Of a stretch of 64,000 nt of DNA, positions 1 through 8,746 are shown in pieces. The position numbers and the translations under genes are program-made. This DNA is from Curtobacterium pusillum (GTDB lineage: Bacteria > Actinomycetota > Actinomycetes > Actinomycetales > Microbacteriaceae): assembly GCA_002025645.1 (NCBI GenBank), contig CP018783.1:3844001-3908000 (forward strand), read 5' to 3'. Positions within the stretch are counted from its first letter, which is position 1, and every line of letters begins with the position of its first letter. The notes beneath the pieces were generated by a model that did not search any database, was not told the origin of the DNA, and saw only the letters and a program-made list of their open reading frames with translations.

Positions 1-472
1 TTTCCCCGAGTGGCGAGGACAGCAGCTCCGGGGCGCGGCGTAGCTGCCACTCGATCGCGGTCAGCGTCAGGCTCGTGACGACCATGCTCCCGAGGTACAG
101 CCCGTGCGACACCCGGTCTCCGCTCGCGCTCGTGTTGAGCAGGTTCGCGGCGAACGGCAGGAACACGATGCTGAGCAGCCACAGGAAGTTCAGACGCACG
201 ATCCCCTGAGTGTAGGAGCGGACGTGCTCGAACACCTGGTGGTGCAACATCCAGAAGCGGGAGATCACCCAGAATGTGATGACGAACTCCAGGATGGCGG
301 GCCAGTGGTCGCTCACCAGCTCGCCCGCGCTCTCACCGTCGGAGAGCTCCCCGGCGATGTCGACCAGCGGGAGGATGAGGAGCGTGATCGCGATCGCCAC
401 GGTCGCGTCGGAGAAGTTCACGAGGCGGTCGAGGCCACGCTCGGTTCGTGCCTGCTCGGTCTGCTCGCTCAT
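1..472 (-). CDS. TMEM175/DUF1211 family channel-like membrane protein (C-terminus cut by window edge)
   Basis: About 157 residues are visible, running off the left edge. Residues 16-22 read RLVNFSD, and the FSD motif in the first transmembrane helix is the pore-lining signature of TMEM175 (DUF1211) potassium channels. Further hydrophobic segments follow (around 25-40, 60-75, 90-115 and 125-140). Bacterial members are about 200 residues and form tetrameric K+-permeable channels, so most of the protein is present. The ATG at 472 starts 49 bp from the divergent DUF1653 gene. The family call is firm. The transported ion is inferred from the family. Confidence 0.85.
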   Translation of the reverse strand, partial: MSEQTEQARTERGLDRLVNFSDATVAIAITLLILPLVDIAGELSDGESAGELVSDHWPAILEFVITFWVISRFWMLHHQVFEHVRSYTQGIVRLNFLWLLSIVFLPFAANLLNTSASGDRVSHGLYLGSMVVTSLTLTAIEWQLRRAPELLSSPLGE

Positions 473-520
473 GGTGCCGAGTGTATTGAGGGCCTGAGCG
501 GCGGCCCTAGCATCGGGAGC

Positions 521-787
521 GTGAACGACGTGACGCCCGGCCGGTACCGCCATTTCAAGGGGAACGACTACGAGGTGATCCTCGTCGCGCGGGACGTCGA
601 GACCGAGGAGCCGGTCGTCGTGTACCAGGCGCTGTACGGCGAACGCGGGCACTGGGTCCGAACGGTCGCCGACTTCACGGCGCACGTCTCCCGCGATGGC
701 TACGACGGGCCGCGGTTCACCCCGTACTGCCTGAGCCCCGACGTCGCGCGGACCCGCGCTGCCGTGTCCGGAGGCCCCGCGACTTGA
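521..787 (+). CDS. DUF1653 domain protein
   Basis: An 88-residue protein that opens with TPGRYRHFKGNDYEV and continues through EEPVVVYQALYGERGHWVR. This is the typical DUF1653 core (a small beta-rich domain of roughly 60-70 residues), so nearly the whole protein is domain. I chose the GTG at 521. An in-frame GTG at 530 is equally possible. The long frame running upstream of 521 lies antisense to the TMEM175 gene and is not coding. The biochemical role of the family is unknown. It is convergent with the small membrane protein ending at 806. Confidence 0.8.
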   Translation: MNDVTPGRYRHFKGNDYEVILVARDVETEEPVVVYQALYGERGHWVRTVADFTAHVSRDGYDGPRFTPYCLSPDVARTRAAVSGGPAT

Positions 788-805
788 AGGTTCGAGGCAT
801 TCGGA

Positions 806-985
806 TCAGTGACGATCGCCGGAACGGGTGCGATCCTTGCGCTTGCGCGGTCGACTCGTGAAGATCAGCAAGCAGATCGTCGCGACGATGGCTGCCGTCA
901 CCGCGATGCTCAGGATGATGCCCGCGATGTCCCAACCCACGGGGATCAGCGGGCTGTGCACCTCAGCGGTCGTCGGAACGAGCAT
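806..985 (-). CDS. small single-pass membrane protein
   Basis: A 59-residue ORF with one strong transmembrane helix (about residues 18-42, WDIAGIILSIAVTAAIVATICLLIF split by no charges) and a strongly basic tail (RPRKRKDRTRSGDRH), predicting a cytoplasmic C-terminus. The ATG at 985 lies 2 nt beyond the stop of the secreted protein at 988-1680, so the two are probably translationally coupled. A longer reading frame upstream is only the overlap with that gene. I do not recognise a family. A membrane partner of the secreted protein is an inference from coupling alone. Confidence 0.6.
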   Translation of the reverse strand: MLVPTTAEVHSPLIPVGWDIAGIILSIAVTAAIVATICLLIFTSRPRKRKDRTRSGDRH

Positions 986-987
986 CC

Positions 988-1680
988 TCAATTGTTCTGC
1001 GCCCAGGTGGACGTTCCGCGAACGTTGAACTGCAGCCAGTAGTCCCGCGAGCCAGCGCCGTGGTTGGACGTCCAGGTCCATCGTCCGATGACGACTGCCG
1101 GGTTCGATCCGCTCTGAGCCGTCCGCGCGGTGACCATCTGCTTCTTCGAGATGTTCCCGAGGTATCCCCGCGTGACCATGGCGCTGGCGCTCGAGCGGCT
1201 GACGATCGAGGACGGACCGCCCTGTACGACGCGGTAGGTCACTGTGTACGCGGCACTGGCGACGACGACGTTGGTCGAGACGTTGCAGAAGCGCCGCGAA
1301 TCGTAATGCGTCTGCGAGAGGATCTTGCAGCCGCTGAGGGACGCGCGCGCGTCTGTGGCGGTGGGGAGCTCGAGCTCGGTGACACTGATGGACCCGTCGG
1401 CGAACCGGGTCACGGTCTCCTCGGTTCCTGCGCGGACCATCGTCTCCGTCGAGACCGGCGCCGAACCGTCGAGCGCGTCCCAGGTGCCGCCAGAGGTCAG
1501 TTCGGCCAGGAGTCTGTCCTGCGTCTGAACGGGCACGTCATAGGCGTTCCATGTCTCTCGCATGGACGCTGCATCCGCGCTGGTACTCGCGCTGGCCGGC
1601 ACGGCGATGGCAAGGCTCGATGCGATGACGATGAACGCCGCGGCTGACACCGCGGCGACGCGACGGGGGCGGTGAGACAT
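988..1680 (-). CDS. secreted protein of unknown function
   Basis: A 230-residue protein with a classical Sec signal peptide: basic MSHRPRR start, hydrophobic AAVSAAAFIVIASSLAIAVP stretch and an ASAS cleavage region near residue 31. The mature part contains two cysteines about 16 residues apart (SGCKIL and RFCNVS), probably disulfide-bonded, and ends in a beta-rich segment (RWTWTSNHGAGSRDYWLQFNV). A good ribosome site (AAAGGACG) lies just upstream of the ATG at 1680. An inverted repeat sits in the leader at 1703-1730. It is followed directly by the small membrane protein. I recognise no family, and nothing supports an enzyme activity. Confidence 0.7.
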   Translation of the reverse strand: MSHRPRRVAAVSAAAFIVIASSLAIAVPASASTSADAASMRETWNAYDVPVQTQDRLLAELTSGGTWDALDGSAPVSTETMVRAGTEETVTRFADGSISVTELELPTATDARASLSGCKILSQTHYDSRRFCNVSTNVVVASAAYTVTYRVVQGGPSSIVSRSSASAMVTRGYLGNISKKQMVTARTAQSGSNPAVVIGRWTWTSNHGAGSRDYWLQFNVRGTSTWAQNN

Positions 1681-1702
1681 CTTCGTCCTTTTCTCATTGA
1701 TG

Positions 1703-1730
1703 TTCTGCCGCTGATATTTGAGCGGCAGAA
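1703..1730 (-). promoter_or_regulatory. 10-bp perfect inverted repeat upstream of secreted-protein gene
   Basis: TTCTGCCGCT and AGCGGCAGAA form a perfect 10-bp inverted repeat separated by 8 AT-rich bases. It begins 23 bp upstream of the start of the secreted-protein gene, beyond its ribosome site. It could be a repressor operator or a leader hairpin. The AT-rich spacer in GC-rich DNA favours a regulatory site. The regulator is unknown. Confidence 0.5.
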
Positions 1731-1848
1731 TCAGCATGGCGTACTTCCAGCACCGATGCAAACCCGCGCCAGCGATCGGCGAGGTCCGGCCTGATCTGTC
1801 GGCGGCCACCCCTAGGCTCGCAGGGCACCAGAGGAGACGGGGGAGCGC

Positions 1849-4800
1849 ATGCAGATCGGCACCGACGGGCACGTCCTGCTCAGCCCGAGCGACCTGTCCA
1901 CGTGGGCCTCGTGCGAATGGGCGTTCCTCCGGCGCATGGACGCCAAGCTCGGCCGCGGCGAACCCCTCCCCGAGACGCACGACGACATGCTCGAGCGCAC
2001 CGCCCGGCTCGGGGACCAGCACGAGCTCGACTACCTCGCGATCCTCAAGGAGACGCGGGACGTGGTCGAGTTCGAGCGGCCGGCACCGCCCGAGTACTCC
2101 GCGGCGGCAGCGGCGGCCCGAGCAGCCATGCGCAACGGCGCCGACGTCCTGTACCAGCCGACCTTCCACGCACCTCCGACCGCGGACGACGCGGGCTTCA
2201 TCGGCTTCGCCGACTTCATCATCCGCAACGACCGCGGCGAGTACGAGGTCTACGACACCAAGCTCGCCCGCCACGCCAAGATCAGCGCCCTCCTGCAGCT
2301 CGCCGCCTACGCCGAGCAGATGCAGGCGCACGGCATCCCCACCGGCGAGCAGGTCCACCTCGTGCTCGGCGACCGGACCACCACTACGCATGACCTCGCC
2401 GACATCGCCCCGGTGTACCGGACGCAGCGCGCGGAGCTCAAGCGGGTGATCGCCGAGCGGCTCGCGGAGGACGAACCACTGAAGTGGGCTGACCCGCGGT
2501 ACTCGAGCTGCGGCCGGTGCGACGTCTGCAGCACGCAGGTCGAGCAGCACCGCGACCTGGTCCTCGTCGCGGGCATGCGCCTCGACCAGCGGACGAAGCT
2601 GATCCGGCAGGGAGTGCGGACGATCGACGACCTGGCGGACCGGACCACGGCCGTGCCGGGCATGTCGAACTCGACGCGACAGCGGCTGGTACGTCAGGCG
2701 CGCCTCCAGGTCGACGGCCAGCACGCCGGCGGACGCAAGCCGCTGTTCGAGGTCCTGGACCCGCGGGCGCTCGACGCGATCCCCGCGCCCGACCCTGGCG
2801 ACGTGTTCTTCGACTTCGAGGGCGACCCGCTGTACACCGAGGACGGCGTGCACTGGGGCATCGACTACCTGTTCGGGCTGGTGCACGACCAGGCCGAGTT
2901 CACGGCGTTCTGGGCGCACACGCTGCGCGCCGAGCGGCAGGCGCTGGTCGACTTCCTCGCCTGGGTGCAGCAGCGGCGCGAGCAGTACCCCGGCATGCAC
3001 ATCTACCACTACGCGGCGTACGAGCGGACGCACCTGCTGTCCCTCGCCGCCCGGCACGGGGTGGGCGAGGAGGCCGTCGACGACCTCCTGCGCGCGGGCG
3101 TCCTCGTCGACCTGTACCCGGTGGTGCGGAAGGCCCTCGTGGTCGGCAGCCGCAGCTACTCGATCAAGAAACTCGAGCCGCTGTACATGGGTGAGGACCT
3201 CCGGCTCAGCGACGTCACGAACGCCGCGGACAGCATCACCGCCTACGTCGACGCGATCACCGAGATCCGCACGGGCGATGCGACCCGCGGCCAGCACATG
3301 CTCGACGAGGTCGCCGACTACAACGCCTACGACTGCCGCTCGACGCTCCGGCTGCGGGACTGGCTGCTGACGCTGCGCGCCGAGTCGCCGGCAACCCCAC
3401 GGGAGGAGGACGAACTCCTCCCGCCGATCCCCGTCGACCGTGAGCCGAACCCTGTGTACCTCGCGCTCGCCGCCGAACTCGAGGACGTCGACGCCCTCGA
3501 CCGCACCCCCGACCAGACCGCCCTGGCGCTCGCCGCGGCCGCGATCGACTACCACCGGCGCGAGGCGAAGACGTTCTGGCAGGACCACTTCGACCGCCTC
3601 CGGAACCCCGTGGACGAGTGGGCCGACATCCGCGACGTCCTCGTCGTCGAGCGCGCATCCGTCGAGCGCGACTGGGACACGCTGCCGCGTGCCCGGTCGC
3701 AGTCGCGTGAGATCCGGTTGTCGGGGACGGTCGCGCCCGGTTCACGGCTCCGGCCTGGAGGCACGCCCCACCTCGTCTACGACGACCCGCTCCCGCCATC
3801 GGTCGTCTCTCCGGGCCCGGGGTCGAAGGGCGCGTCGTCCCGCGCGGTCATCGTGGACGTCAGCGACGACGGCGATGCCGTCGAGGTCCTGGTGAAGGAG
3901 AACCTGCCGGTCGGCGGGACCCCGCACGGAGACCTCCCGGTCGCCATCGCACCGGCAGCGCCGCCCCGCGCGAAGCCGCAGCCCGAGGCGATCGCCGAGT
4001 GGGGGCAGGCGGTGCTCGACGCGCTGCCGTCGATGTTGCCCGACCCCGCGTTCGACCTGCTCCGCCACGTTCCGCCGCGCGGGCCGATCGTCCCCGTGCA
4101 GGGGGAGGACACCGTCTCCGCTGTGGTCGCGACGCTGCTCGGCCTCGACCGGTCCTACCTGGCGATCCAGGGCCCTCCCGGCACCGGCAAGACCTACGTC
4201 GGGTCGAACGTCGTCGCGCGGCTCGTCCGCGAGTACGGCTGGCGCGTCGGCGTCGTCGGGCAGTCGCATGCCACCTCGGAGAACTTCCTCGATTCGGTGG
4301 TGCGGGCGGGCGTGCCGGAGGACCGCGTCGTGAAGGTGCCGCGCACCGGTGCCGACTCGGAGGACGTCGAGGCTGCGGCGTGGACGCCCGTGAAGAACGG
4401 CGCCGCGATCGCCGCGTTCCTGTCGTCGTGCGAGGCCTCGGGTACCGGCGGCGTCGTGGGCGGCACCGCGTGGACCTTCGCGAACGAGGCCACGATCGCC
4501 CGTGGTTCCCTCGACCTGCTCGTCGTCGACGAGGCCGGGCAGTTCTCGCTCGCGCCGACGATCGCCTCCTCGGTCGCCGCGACCCGCCTGCTCCTGCTCG
4601 GCGATCCGCAGCAGCTGCCCCAGGTGTCGCAGGGGTCGCACCCCGAACCCGTCGACCAGTCGGCGCTCGGCTGGCTGACCGACGGGGCGCACGTGTTGCC
4701 GTCCGAGTTCGGCTACTTCCTCGCCCGCACCCGGCGCATGGAGCCGGCACTGACAGCCTCGGTCTCGGCCCTGTCCTACGACGGGCAGCTCGCCTCGATG

Positions 4801-5313
4801 GTCTCCGGCCGGCACCTCGACGACATCGACGCGGGCGTGCACCCCGTGCCGGTCGTGCACGCCGGGAACACGACGTCCTCGGTGGAGGAGGCCGCTCGGG
4901 TCGTGGCGCTCGCACAGGACGTGGTCGGACGGCGATGGGTGGACGGTGACGTCACCCGGACGCTGACCGACGAGGACGTCATCGTCGTCGCGCCCTACAA
5001 CGCCCAGGGCGCCGTGATCCGTGACGCCCTGGACCGTGCCGGACTCCGGGGCACCCAGGTCGGCACCGTCGACATGTTCCAGGGGCGTGAGGCCGTCGTG
5101 TCGATCGTGTCCCTGGCGGCGTCGAGCGCTGCCGACATCCCGCGCGGACTCGACTTCCTGCTCATGCCGAACCGCCTGAACGTGGCGCTGTCCCGGGCGA
5201 AGTGGGCGGCGTACCTGGTCTACTCGCCCGCGCTCACCATGGGGCTGCCCCCGTCGATCGCCGGGCTGTCCCTGCTCTCCCGCTTCATCGAGCTCGTCGA
5301 ACCGCGCCCCTGA
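1849..5313 (+). CDS. TM0106-family RecB-like nuclease fused to a UPF1/DNA2-type superfamily 1 helicase
   Basis: A 1154-residue fusion. The N-terminal half is a TM0106-type RecB-like nuclease. It includes the SPSDLSTWASCEWAF opening, a Cys cluster C221-x2-C224-x2-C227 and an exonuclease-like segment DVFFDFEGD at 318-326. The C-terminal half is a UPF1/DNA2-like helicase with Walker A GPPGTGKT at 775-782, DEAGQF near 894, QGREAVVSIVSL, and a final RLNVALSRAKWAAYLV motif. Length is typical for the family. It is transcribed alone from the ATG at 1849 after an AGGAGAcgGGGGAG purine run. A role in nucleic-acid processing or repair is inferred. A repeat-family half-copy (3750-3772) encodes residues about 634-642 in the region between the domains. 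Confidence 0.9.
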   Translation: MQIGTDGHVLLSPSDLSTWASCEWAFLRRMDAKLGRGEPLPETHDDMLERTARLGDQHELDYLAILKETRDVVEFERPAPPEYSAAAAAARAAMRNGADVLYQPTFHAPPTADDAGFIGFADFIIRNDRGEYEVYDTKLARHAKISALLQLAAYAEQMQAHGIPTGEQVHLVLGDRTTTTHDLADIAPVYRTQRAELKRVIAERLAEDEPLKWADPRYSSCGRCDVCSTQVEQHRDLVLVAGMRLDQRTKLIRQGVRTIDDLADRTTAVPGMSNSTRQRLVRQARLQVDGQHAGGRKPLFEVLDPRALDAIPAPDPGDVFFDFEGDPLYTEDGVHWGIDYLFGLVHDQAEFTAFWAHTLRAERQALVDFLAWVQQRREQYPGMHIYHYAAYERTHLLSLAARHGVGEEAVDDLLRAGVLVDLYPVVRKALVVGSRSYSIKKLEPLYMGEDLRLSDVTNAADSITAYVDAITEIRTGDATRGQHMLDEVADYNAYDCRSTLRLRDWLLTLRAESPATPREEDELLPPIPVDREPNPVYLALAAELEDVDALDRTPDQTALALAAAAIDYHRREAKTFWQDHFDRLRNPVDEWADIRDVLVVERASVERDWDTLPRARSQSREIRLSGTVAPGSRLRPGGTPHLVYDDPLPPSVVSPGPGSKGASSRAVIVDVSDDGDAVEVLVKENLPVGGTPHGDLPVAIAPAAPPRAKPQPEAIAEWGQAVLDALPSMLPDPAFDLLRHVPPRGPIVPVQGEDTVSAVVATLLGLDRSYLAIQGPPGTGKTYVGSNVVARLVREYGWRVGVVGQSHATSENFLDSVVRAGVPEDRVVKVPRTGADSEDVEAAAWTPVKNGAAIAAFLSSCEASGTGGVVGGTAWTFANEATIARGSLDLLVVDEAGQFSLAPTIASSVAATRLLLLGDPQQLPQVSQGSHPEPVDQSALGWLTDGAHVLPSEFGYFLARTRRMEPALTASVSALSYDGQLASMVSGRHLDDIDAGVHPVPVVHAGNTTSSVEEAARVVALAQDVVGRRWVDGDVTRTLTDEDVIVVAPYNAQGAVIRDALDRAGLRGTQVGTVDMFQGREAVVSIVSLAASSAADIPRGLDFLLMPNRLNVALSRAKWAAYLVYSPALTMGLPPSIAGLSLLSRFIELVEPRP
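3750..3772 (+). repeat. coding half-copy of the 46-bp palindrome family
   Basis: The sequence GGCCTGGAGGCACGCCCC, extended to 23 bp with flanking CC and ACC, lies inside the nuclease/helicase gene. The same 23 bp recur in reverse at 54949-54971, and 20-21 bp of it at 24537-24557 in a glycosyltransferase gene. In this gene it is read as RPGGTPH, a different frame from the other two copies. Confidence 0.7.
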
Positions 5314-5331
5314 TCGCGGCTCGGCCCTCGC

Positions 5332-6159
5332 TCACTGCGCGGCGACGGTCCCGACGGCCGAGCTGTAGGTCGCGACGGCGCCGAACGCGCCGCCGGTGAT
5401 CGTGACCGACCACGCCGATCGGTCGGGGGCGACCGTGTAGAGGACCCGAGCGCCGTCCGGGACCGGTGCGAGCCCGCTTCCGTCGGCGAGCGTGATCCGC
5501 TGGGGCTCGCCAGCGCTGACGACGAGCGAGGCAGGGTACGGCCCAGCGCCGAAGCGCTGCTCCATCGTGAACGCGAGCGTGCCGGCGCTCTGCATCAGGG
5601 CCGATCGTTCAGCTTCCAAGGACGCAGACTTCCCGGCTGTTGCGGGGGAGGGCGCAGTGACGGGCTGGTCGACCCGTGGGGCGGCCGCGATCGGGACCGA
5701 TGGAGTCGTGTGATCGAGCGCGGGGAGGGAGATCGCGGGCAGGGTGACGCCCGAAGCGGTGAGTCCGAATGCCAGGAGCGCGTACGCCATGAGCGTCGTC
5801 CCTGCTACCCCGAGGATCGCGCCCCCGCGACCGAACGCCCGGACCGTTGCAGAACCCCACCGCGCGAGACGGACCGCGCGGACACCCAACACGATCGCGG
5901 TCACGCCGATCGTGGAGACCACGAAGCCGGAGGGGAGCCCACTCCGCTGTGGTTCGAGCAGTCCGAGTGCCAGACTCGCGCCGCCGAGCACCATCGCCAG
6001 CGCGGCGAAGGCCCACGGGCGTGTCGTCCGACGCGGTCGCAGCGATCGGTACGGCGACGGATCGTACAGGGCTGTCGATCGCACCCACCCCGGTCGAGAG
6101 GAGGGTTGCGTGGGATCGCTCGGAGACCAGTCTCGTGGTCCTGGGCTGCCCAACGGCAT
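5332..6159 (-). CDS. multi-pass membrane protein with extracytoplasmic C-terminal domain
   Basis: A 275-residue protein: a Pro/Ser/Arg-rich cytoplasmic N-terminus (about 45 residues), three hydrophobic helices (about 49-70, 76-95 and 112-135), an Ala/Pro/Thr-rich linker and a C-terminal domain of roughly 100 residues beginning SLEAERSALMQSAGTLAF. The helix pattern resembles DUF4190-like actinobacterial membrane proteins. The protein encoded at 54040-55077 has a comparable layout with the domains in a different order. I do not recognise the C-terminal domain. The ATG at 6159 is the first start. It is convergent with the nuclease/helicase gene, with 18 bp between. Confidence 0.65.
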   Translation of the reverse strand: MPLGSPGPRDWSPSDPTQPSSRPGWVRSTALYDPSPYRSLRPRRTTRPWAFAALAMVLGGASLALGLLEPQRSGLPSGFVVSTIGVTAIVLGVRAVRLARWGSATVRAFGRGGAILGVAGTTLMAYALLAFGLTASGVTLPAISLPALDHTTPSVPIAAAPRVDQPVTAPSPATAGKSASLEAERSALMQSAGTLAFTMEQRFGAGPYPASLVVSAGEPQRITLADGSGLAPVPDGARVLYTVAPDRSAWSVTITGGAFGAVATYSSAVGTVAAQ

Positions 6160-6268
6160 CGTCGTCCCCCTCTGTTCGTCGACCGTGACAGTCTTCCGGC
6201 GACGGCGGACGTGAGCGATCCCCAGAACAGGGCTGGTGATGGGAGACGGTCGGATCGGCTCAGTGCTG

Positions 6269-6295
6269 CCCTTGAAAGGTATGCCTATTCAAGGG
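6269..6295. promoter_or_regulatory. 27-bp near-palindrome CCCTTGAAAGG..CCTATTCAAGGG
   Basis: CCCTTGAAAGG and CCTATTCAAGGG face each other across a 4-bp centre, with one unpaired base. The site lies 28 bp past the GPP34 stop and 110 bp before the start at 6159 (both on the minus strand). It could be an operator or promoter element for the downstream gene or a terminator of GPP34. It lacks a T-tract, and its AT content is high for this chromosome, which slightly favours protein binding. Confidence 0.4.
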
Positions 6296-6322
6296 AAGTA
6301 GGGCAGGTCTCCCGCACCGACG

Positions 6323-6991
6323 TCAGCTCGACGAGATCGTCGCCGTCGTGGCCGCGGTCGTCGCCGCGACGCTCGCCATGATCGCGGCCGTCTGGATGTC
6401 CTCGAGGACGGCCTTCACCGCCGGGGTCGCCCAGCTGCCCGAGGTGATCTCCTTCACGAGCCCACGGTCGACCTTGCCGAACTGCTTGCGCAGGGTGTTC
6501 GTCGCGTCGAGGAGCCCGATCACCGCTGCCGAGAACGGCGTGGGGGCCGACCGCTGCGCGAGGACGTCGGCGATCGCGGACCGGAGCAGGGTCTCCGGGC
6601 CACCGTCGCGCTCCGGGTACTTCGTGGTGGGGAAGATGCCGAGCGCCTTCCCCTGTTCGAGCGTGATCACGCCGCGCGCGATCAGCCCGGCGAAGACGTC
6701 GTCGCGGAGCGGGCGCTTGGCGAGGCGGGTGATCCACCACTTCGCCTTGCGGGGCTTGTCGGCCGCCGCGATGGTGCCGACGACGCCGTCGAGCACCGGG
6801 TCGCCGGTCGCGGCACCGTTCGTGACGGTGACGAGCCCGTCCTGCAGCGAGACGACCCCGCGGAGGGCCAGGTCGGCGAGGACGGCGCCGGCGAGCCCGG
6901 CGTCGAGGGTCTGGACGTCCGTTGACTTCCGCCCGTCGGACTCGACCTGGAGCAGCGCGAACGCCTGCGGGACCGTGAGTTGCTCAGCCAT
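6323..6991 (-). CDS. GPP34 family phosphoprotein (GOLPH3-like)
   Basis: A 222-residue protein starting MAEQLTVPQAFALLQVESDGRK and containing the helical pattern of the GPP34/GOLPH3 domain: an alternation of ALADLALRGVV, GLIARGVITLEQ and FPTTKYPERDG segments. Eukaryotic GOLPH3 binds phosphatidylinositol-4-phosphate. Bacterial homologues are common in actinobacteria and their role is not established. The ATG at 6991 is chosen because the domain begins there and a CAGGCT hexamer lies 6 nt upstream. The frame extending further upstream (to 7054) has no conserved content. It is monocistronic, downstream of the SDR gene on the same strand with a 90-bp gap. Confidence 0.85.
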   Translation of the reverse strand: MAEQLTVPQAFALLQVESDGRKSTDVQTLDAGLAGAVLADLALRGVVSLQDGLVTVTNGAATGDPVLDGVVGTIAAADKPRKAKWWITRLAKRPLRDDVFAGLIARGVITLEQGKALGIFPTTKYPERDGGPETLLRSAIADVLAQRSAPTPFSAAVIGLLDATNTLRKQFGKVDRGLVKEITSGSWATPAVKAVLEDIQTAAIMASVAATTAATTATISSS

Positions 6992-7024
6992 GTCCGCAGC
7001 CTGCCATGCGTGGCGGAGGTGCGC

Positions 7025-7037
7025 CGTGCCTCCAGGC
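7025..7037. repeat. intergenic fragment GTGCCTCCAGGCC of the 46-bp palindrome family
   Basis: A 13-bp match to the reverse half of the family (GGCCTGGAGGCAC), lying between the GPP34 start and the SDR stop. It is short enough that chance cannot be excluded by itself. The context of many copies makes membership likely. Confidence 0.4.
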
Positions 7038-7081
7038 CGATGCCCAGCGCACACCGAGGTCGGCGCGCCGGGCTGCGTGGC

Positions 7082-7870
7082 TCAGTACGCGGCGGACTGC
7101 CCGCCGTCGATCGGGACGACCGTCGCGTTGACGTAGGACGCGTCGTCGGACAGCAGGAAGGCGACGACGGCAGCGATCTCGGGAGCCTCGCCGTAGCGCT
7201 TGGCGGGGTTGACCTGGATGAACTCCTCGGCGGCCTTGCGCGGGTTCTCCGGGTCGAGCTGCTTCATCGAGTTCTCGACCATGGGCGTCCAGATGGCTCC
7301 CGGTGCGATGGCGTTGATGCGGATGCCGTACCGGCCGTACTCGACGGCGGAGTTGCGGGTCAGCCCGACGACGCCGTGCTTTGCGGCGGCGTAGCCGGAC
7401 TGGTTGCCGATGCCGCGGATGCCGCCGACGCTCGCGGTGTTGACGACCATGCCGCTGCCCTGCGCGTGCATGACGGCGAGGACCTTCTCGAGGCCGAGGA
7501 ACACGCCCCGGAGGTTGATCGACACCACCTTGTCGAACTCCGCTGCGGTGAAGGACTCGGTCGGGTTCTGCTTGCCCTCGATGCCGGCGTTGTTGAAGAA
7601 ACCGTCGATGCGTCCGAAGCGCTCGGTGGTCGCCGTGACGTAGGCGTCGACCTGGGCCTCGTCGGAGACGTCGGCGACGGTGGTCAGCACCTGGGCGTCG
7701 GGGGCTGCGTCGAGCACGGCGGCCTTCGATGCCTCGAGGCCCTCTGCGGACACGTCGACGAGCGAGAGCGCGGCACCCTCCGTCGCCAGGCGCACGGCGG
7801 TGGCGCGGCCGAGGCCGGAACCGCCGCCGGTGATGAGGACGACGCGGTCGGTGAAACGGGAAGTGGTCAT
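7082..7870 (-). CDS. SDR family NAD(P)-dependent oxidoreductase
   Basis: A 262-residue classical short-chain dehydrogenase. The cofactor motif TGGGSGLG lies at about 15-22, NNAG at about 91-94, a catalytic Ser in NTASVGG, and the YxxxK pair in YAAAKHGVVGLT. The GRIDGFFNNAGIEG and C-terminal PIDGGQSAAY segments are typical. An acidic residue after beta-2 (LVDVS) suggests a preference for NAD(H). The closest familiar types are glucose-1-dehydrogenase or 3-oxoacyl-reductase-like SDRs, and the substrate cannot be told. The ATG at 7870 is preceded by a GGAGG-type site. The gene is divergent from the membrane protein at 7982. Confidence 0.9.
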   Translation of the reverse strand: MTTSRFTDRVVLITGGGSGLGRATAVRLATEGAALSLVDVSAEGLEASKAAVLDAAPDAQVLTTVADVSDEAQVDAYVTATTERFGRIDGFFNNAGIEGKQNPTESFTAAEFDKVVSINLRGVFLGLEKVLAVMHAQGSGMVVNTASVGGIRGIGNQSGYAAAKHGVVGLTRNSAVEYGRYGIRINAIAPGAIWTPMVENSMKQLDPENPRKAAEEFIQVNPAKRYGEAPEIAAVVAFLLSDDASYVNATVVPIDGGQSAAY

Positions 7871-7981
7871 GGGTGGCCTCCTGAGGTCTTCGACGGTGAA
7901 GGTCGGTGCGTCCGCATCGGCCCGAAGTAGACTACACCTGTCGCCTAAAACCGGCTCCGGTGCGCGCTAGGCTGCCGTGCC

Positions 7982-8746
7982 GTGGGGAACAGGACGCTGC
8001 TGAGCAGGATCGTGTGGGACGGGACGCGGCGGCAGGCGGTGCTGCTCGTGATCGGTTCGGGCTTCGCACTGGCCGCGGTGGGGGAGGTCGCGCTCCTGGT
8101 GCTGACGCCCGACCCGGACTGGGGGACCGGGATCACGAGTGTGCTCTGCGCGATGGCGATCGCCGGACTCGTCGTCGGGCTGCGGTGGAACCCGTTCGAC
8201 TCGCTCGAGAGCCGCAACCGGGTCCGGGCTGCCGAACAGACCTCGCGGGAGGGCCGCCGCACCGCGCTCGACCTGCTCCTGCTCGACCTCGTGCTGGTGG
8301 TGCTGGCGTTCCCGCTCGGCGTCGTCGTTGTCGTGCGTGACGACGACCCCACCGGGTGGTTCCTCTCGTTGATGTTCGCGTTCCTGTCCGCGATCGGGCT
8401 GCTGCTCGCGTGGCTCGTCGACATGCTCGTCGTGCTGCCCGTCGTCACACTGGTCGCGACGCTGATCGGTCGCACGGGGCGCAACCGTGTCGCGGCGTCG
8501 CTCGCGGCGATGCTCCTGGCGATCGTGGCGTTCGCGATCGCCGTGACGTTCGCGGTGCCGAGCGAGTCCCACGGGTACGTCGGTCGCGGAGGTCGACTGC
8601 TCGAAGCCGTCGGCGTCCTGCTGGGCGTGCCGTTCCGCGAGCCGGCGAGCCCGGCGCTCCTCTGGATCGCGCGGCTCGCCCTGGTGCTCGTCGTCGCGTC
8701 GATGGTCTGGTTCGCCCGGGAGGGGCGCGCGGCCCGACGTCGGTGA
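7982..8746 (+). CDS. multi-pass membrane protein of unknown function
   Basis: A 254-residue protein with about seven hydrophobic helices. They include VLLVIGSGFALAAVGEVALLV near the start, a long LLLLDLVLVVLAFPLGVVVVV helix, and a final WIARLALVLVVASMVWF helix followed by a basic tail. A soluble loop (about residues 70-92) carries many charges. No family is recognised. It starts with GTG, and a TAGGCT hexamer lies at 7968-7973, 8 nt upstream, so the mRNA is probably leaderless. Its stop codon abuts, with no intervening base, the stop of the convergent HNH gene. Confidence 0.65.
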   Translation: MGNRTLLSRIVWDGTRRQAVLLVIGSGFALAAVGEVALLVLTPDPDWGTGITSVLCAMAIAGLVVGLRWNPFDSLESRNRVRAAEQTSREGRRTALDLLLLDLVLVVLAFPLGVVVVVRDDDPTGWFLSLMFAFLSAIGLLLAWLVDMLVVLPVVTLVATLIGRTGRNRVAASLAAMLLAIVAFAIAVTFAVPSESHGYVGRGGRLLEAVGVLLGVPFREPASPALLWIARLALVLVVASMVWFAREGRAARRR

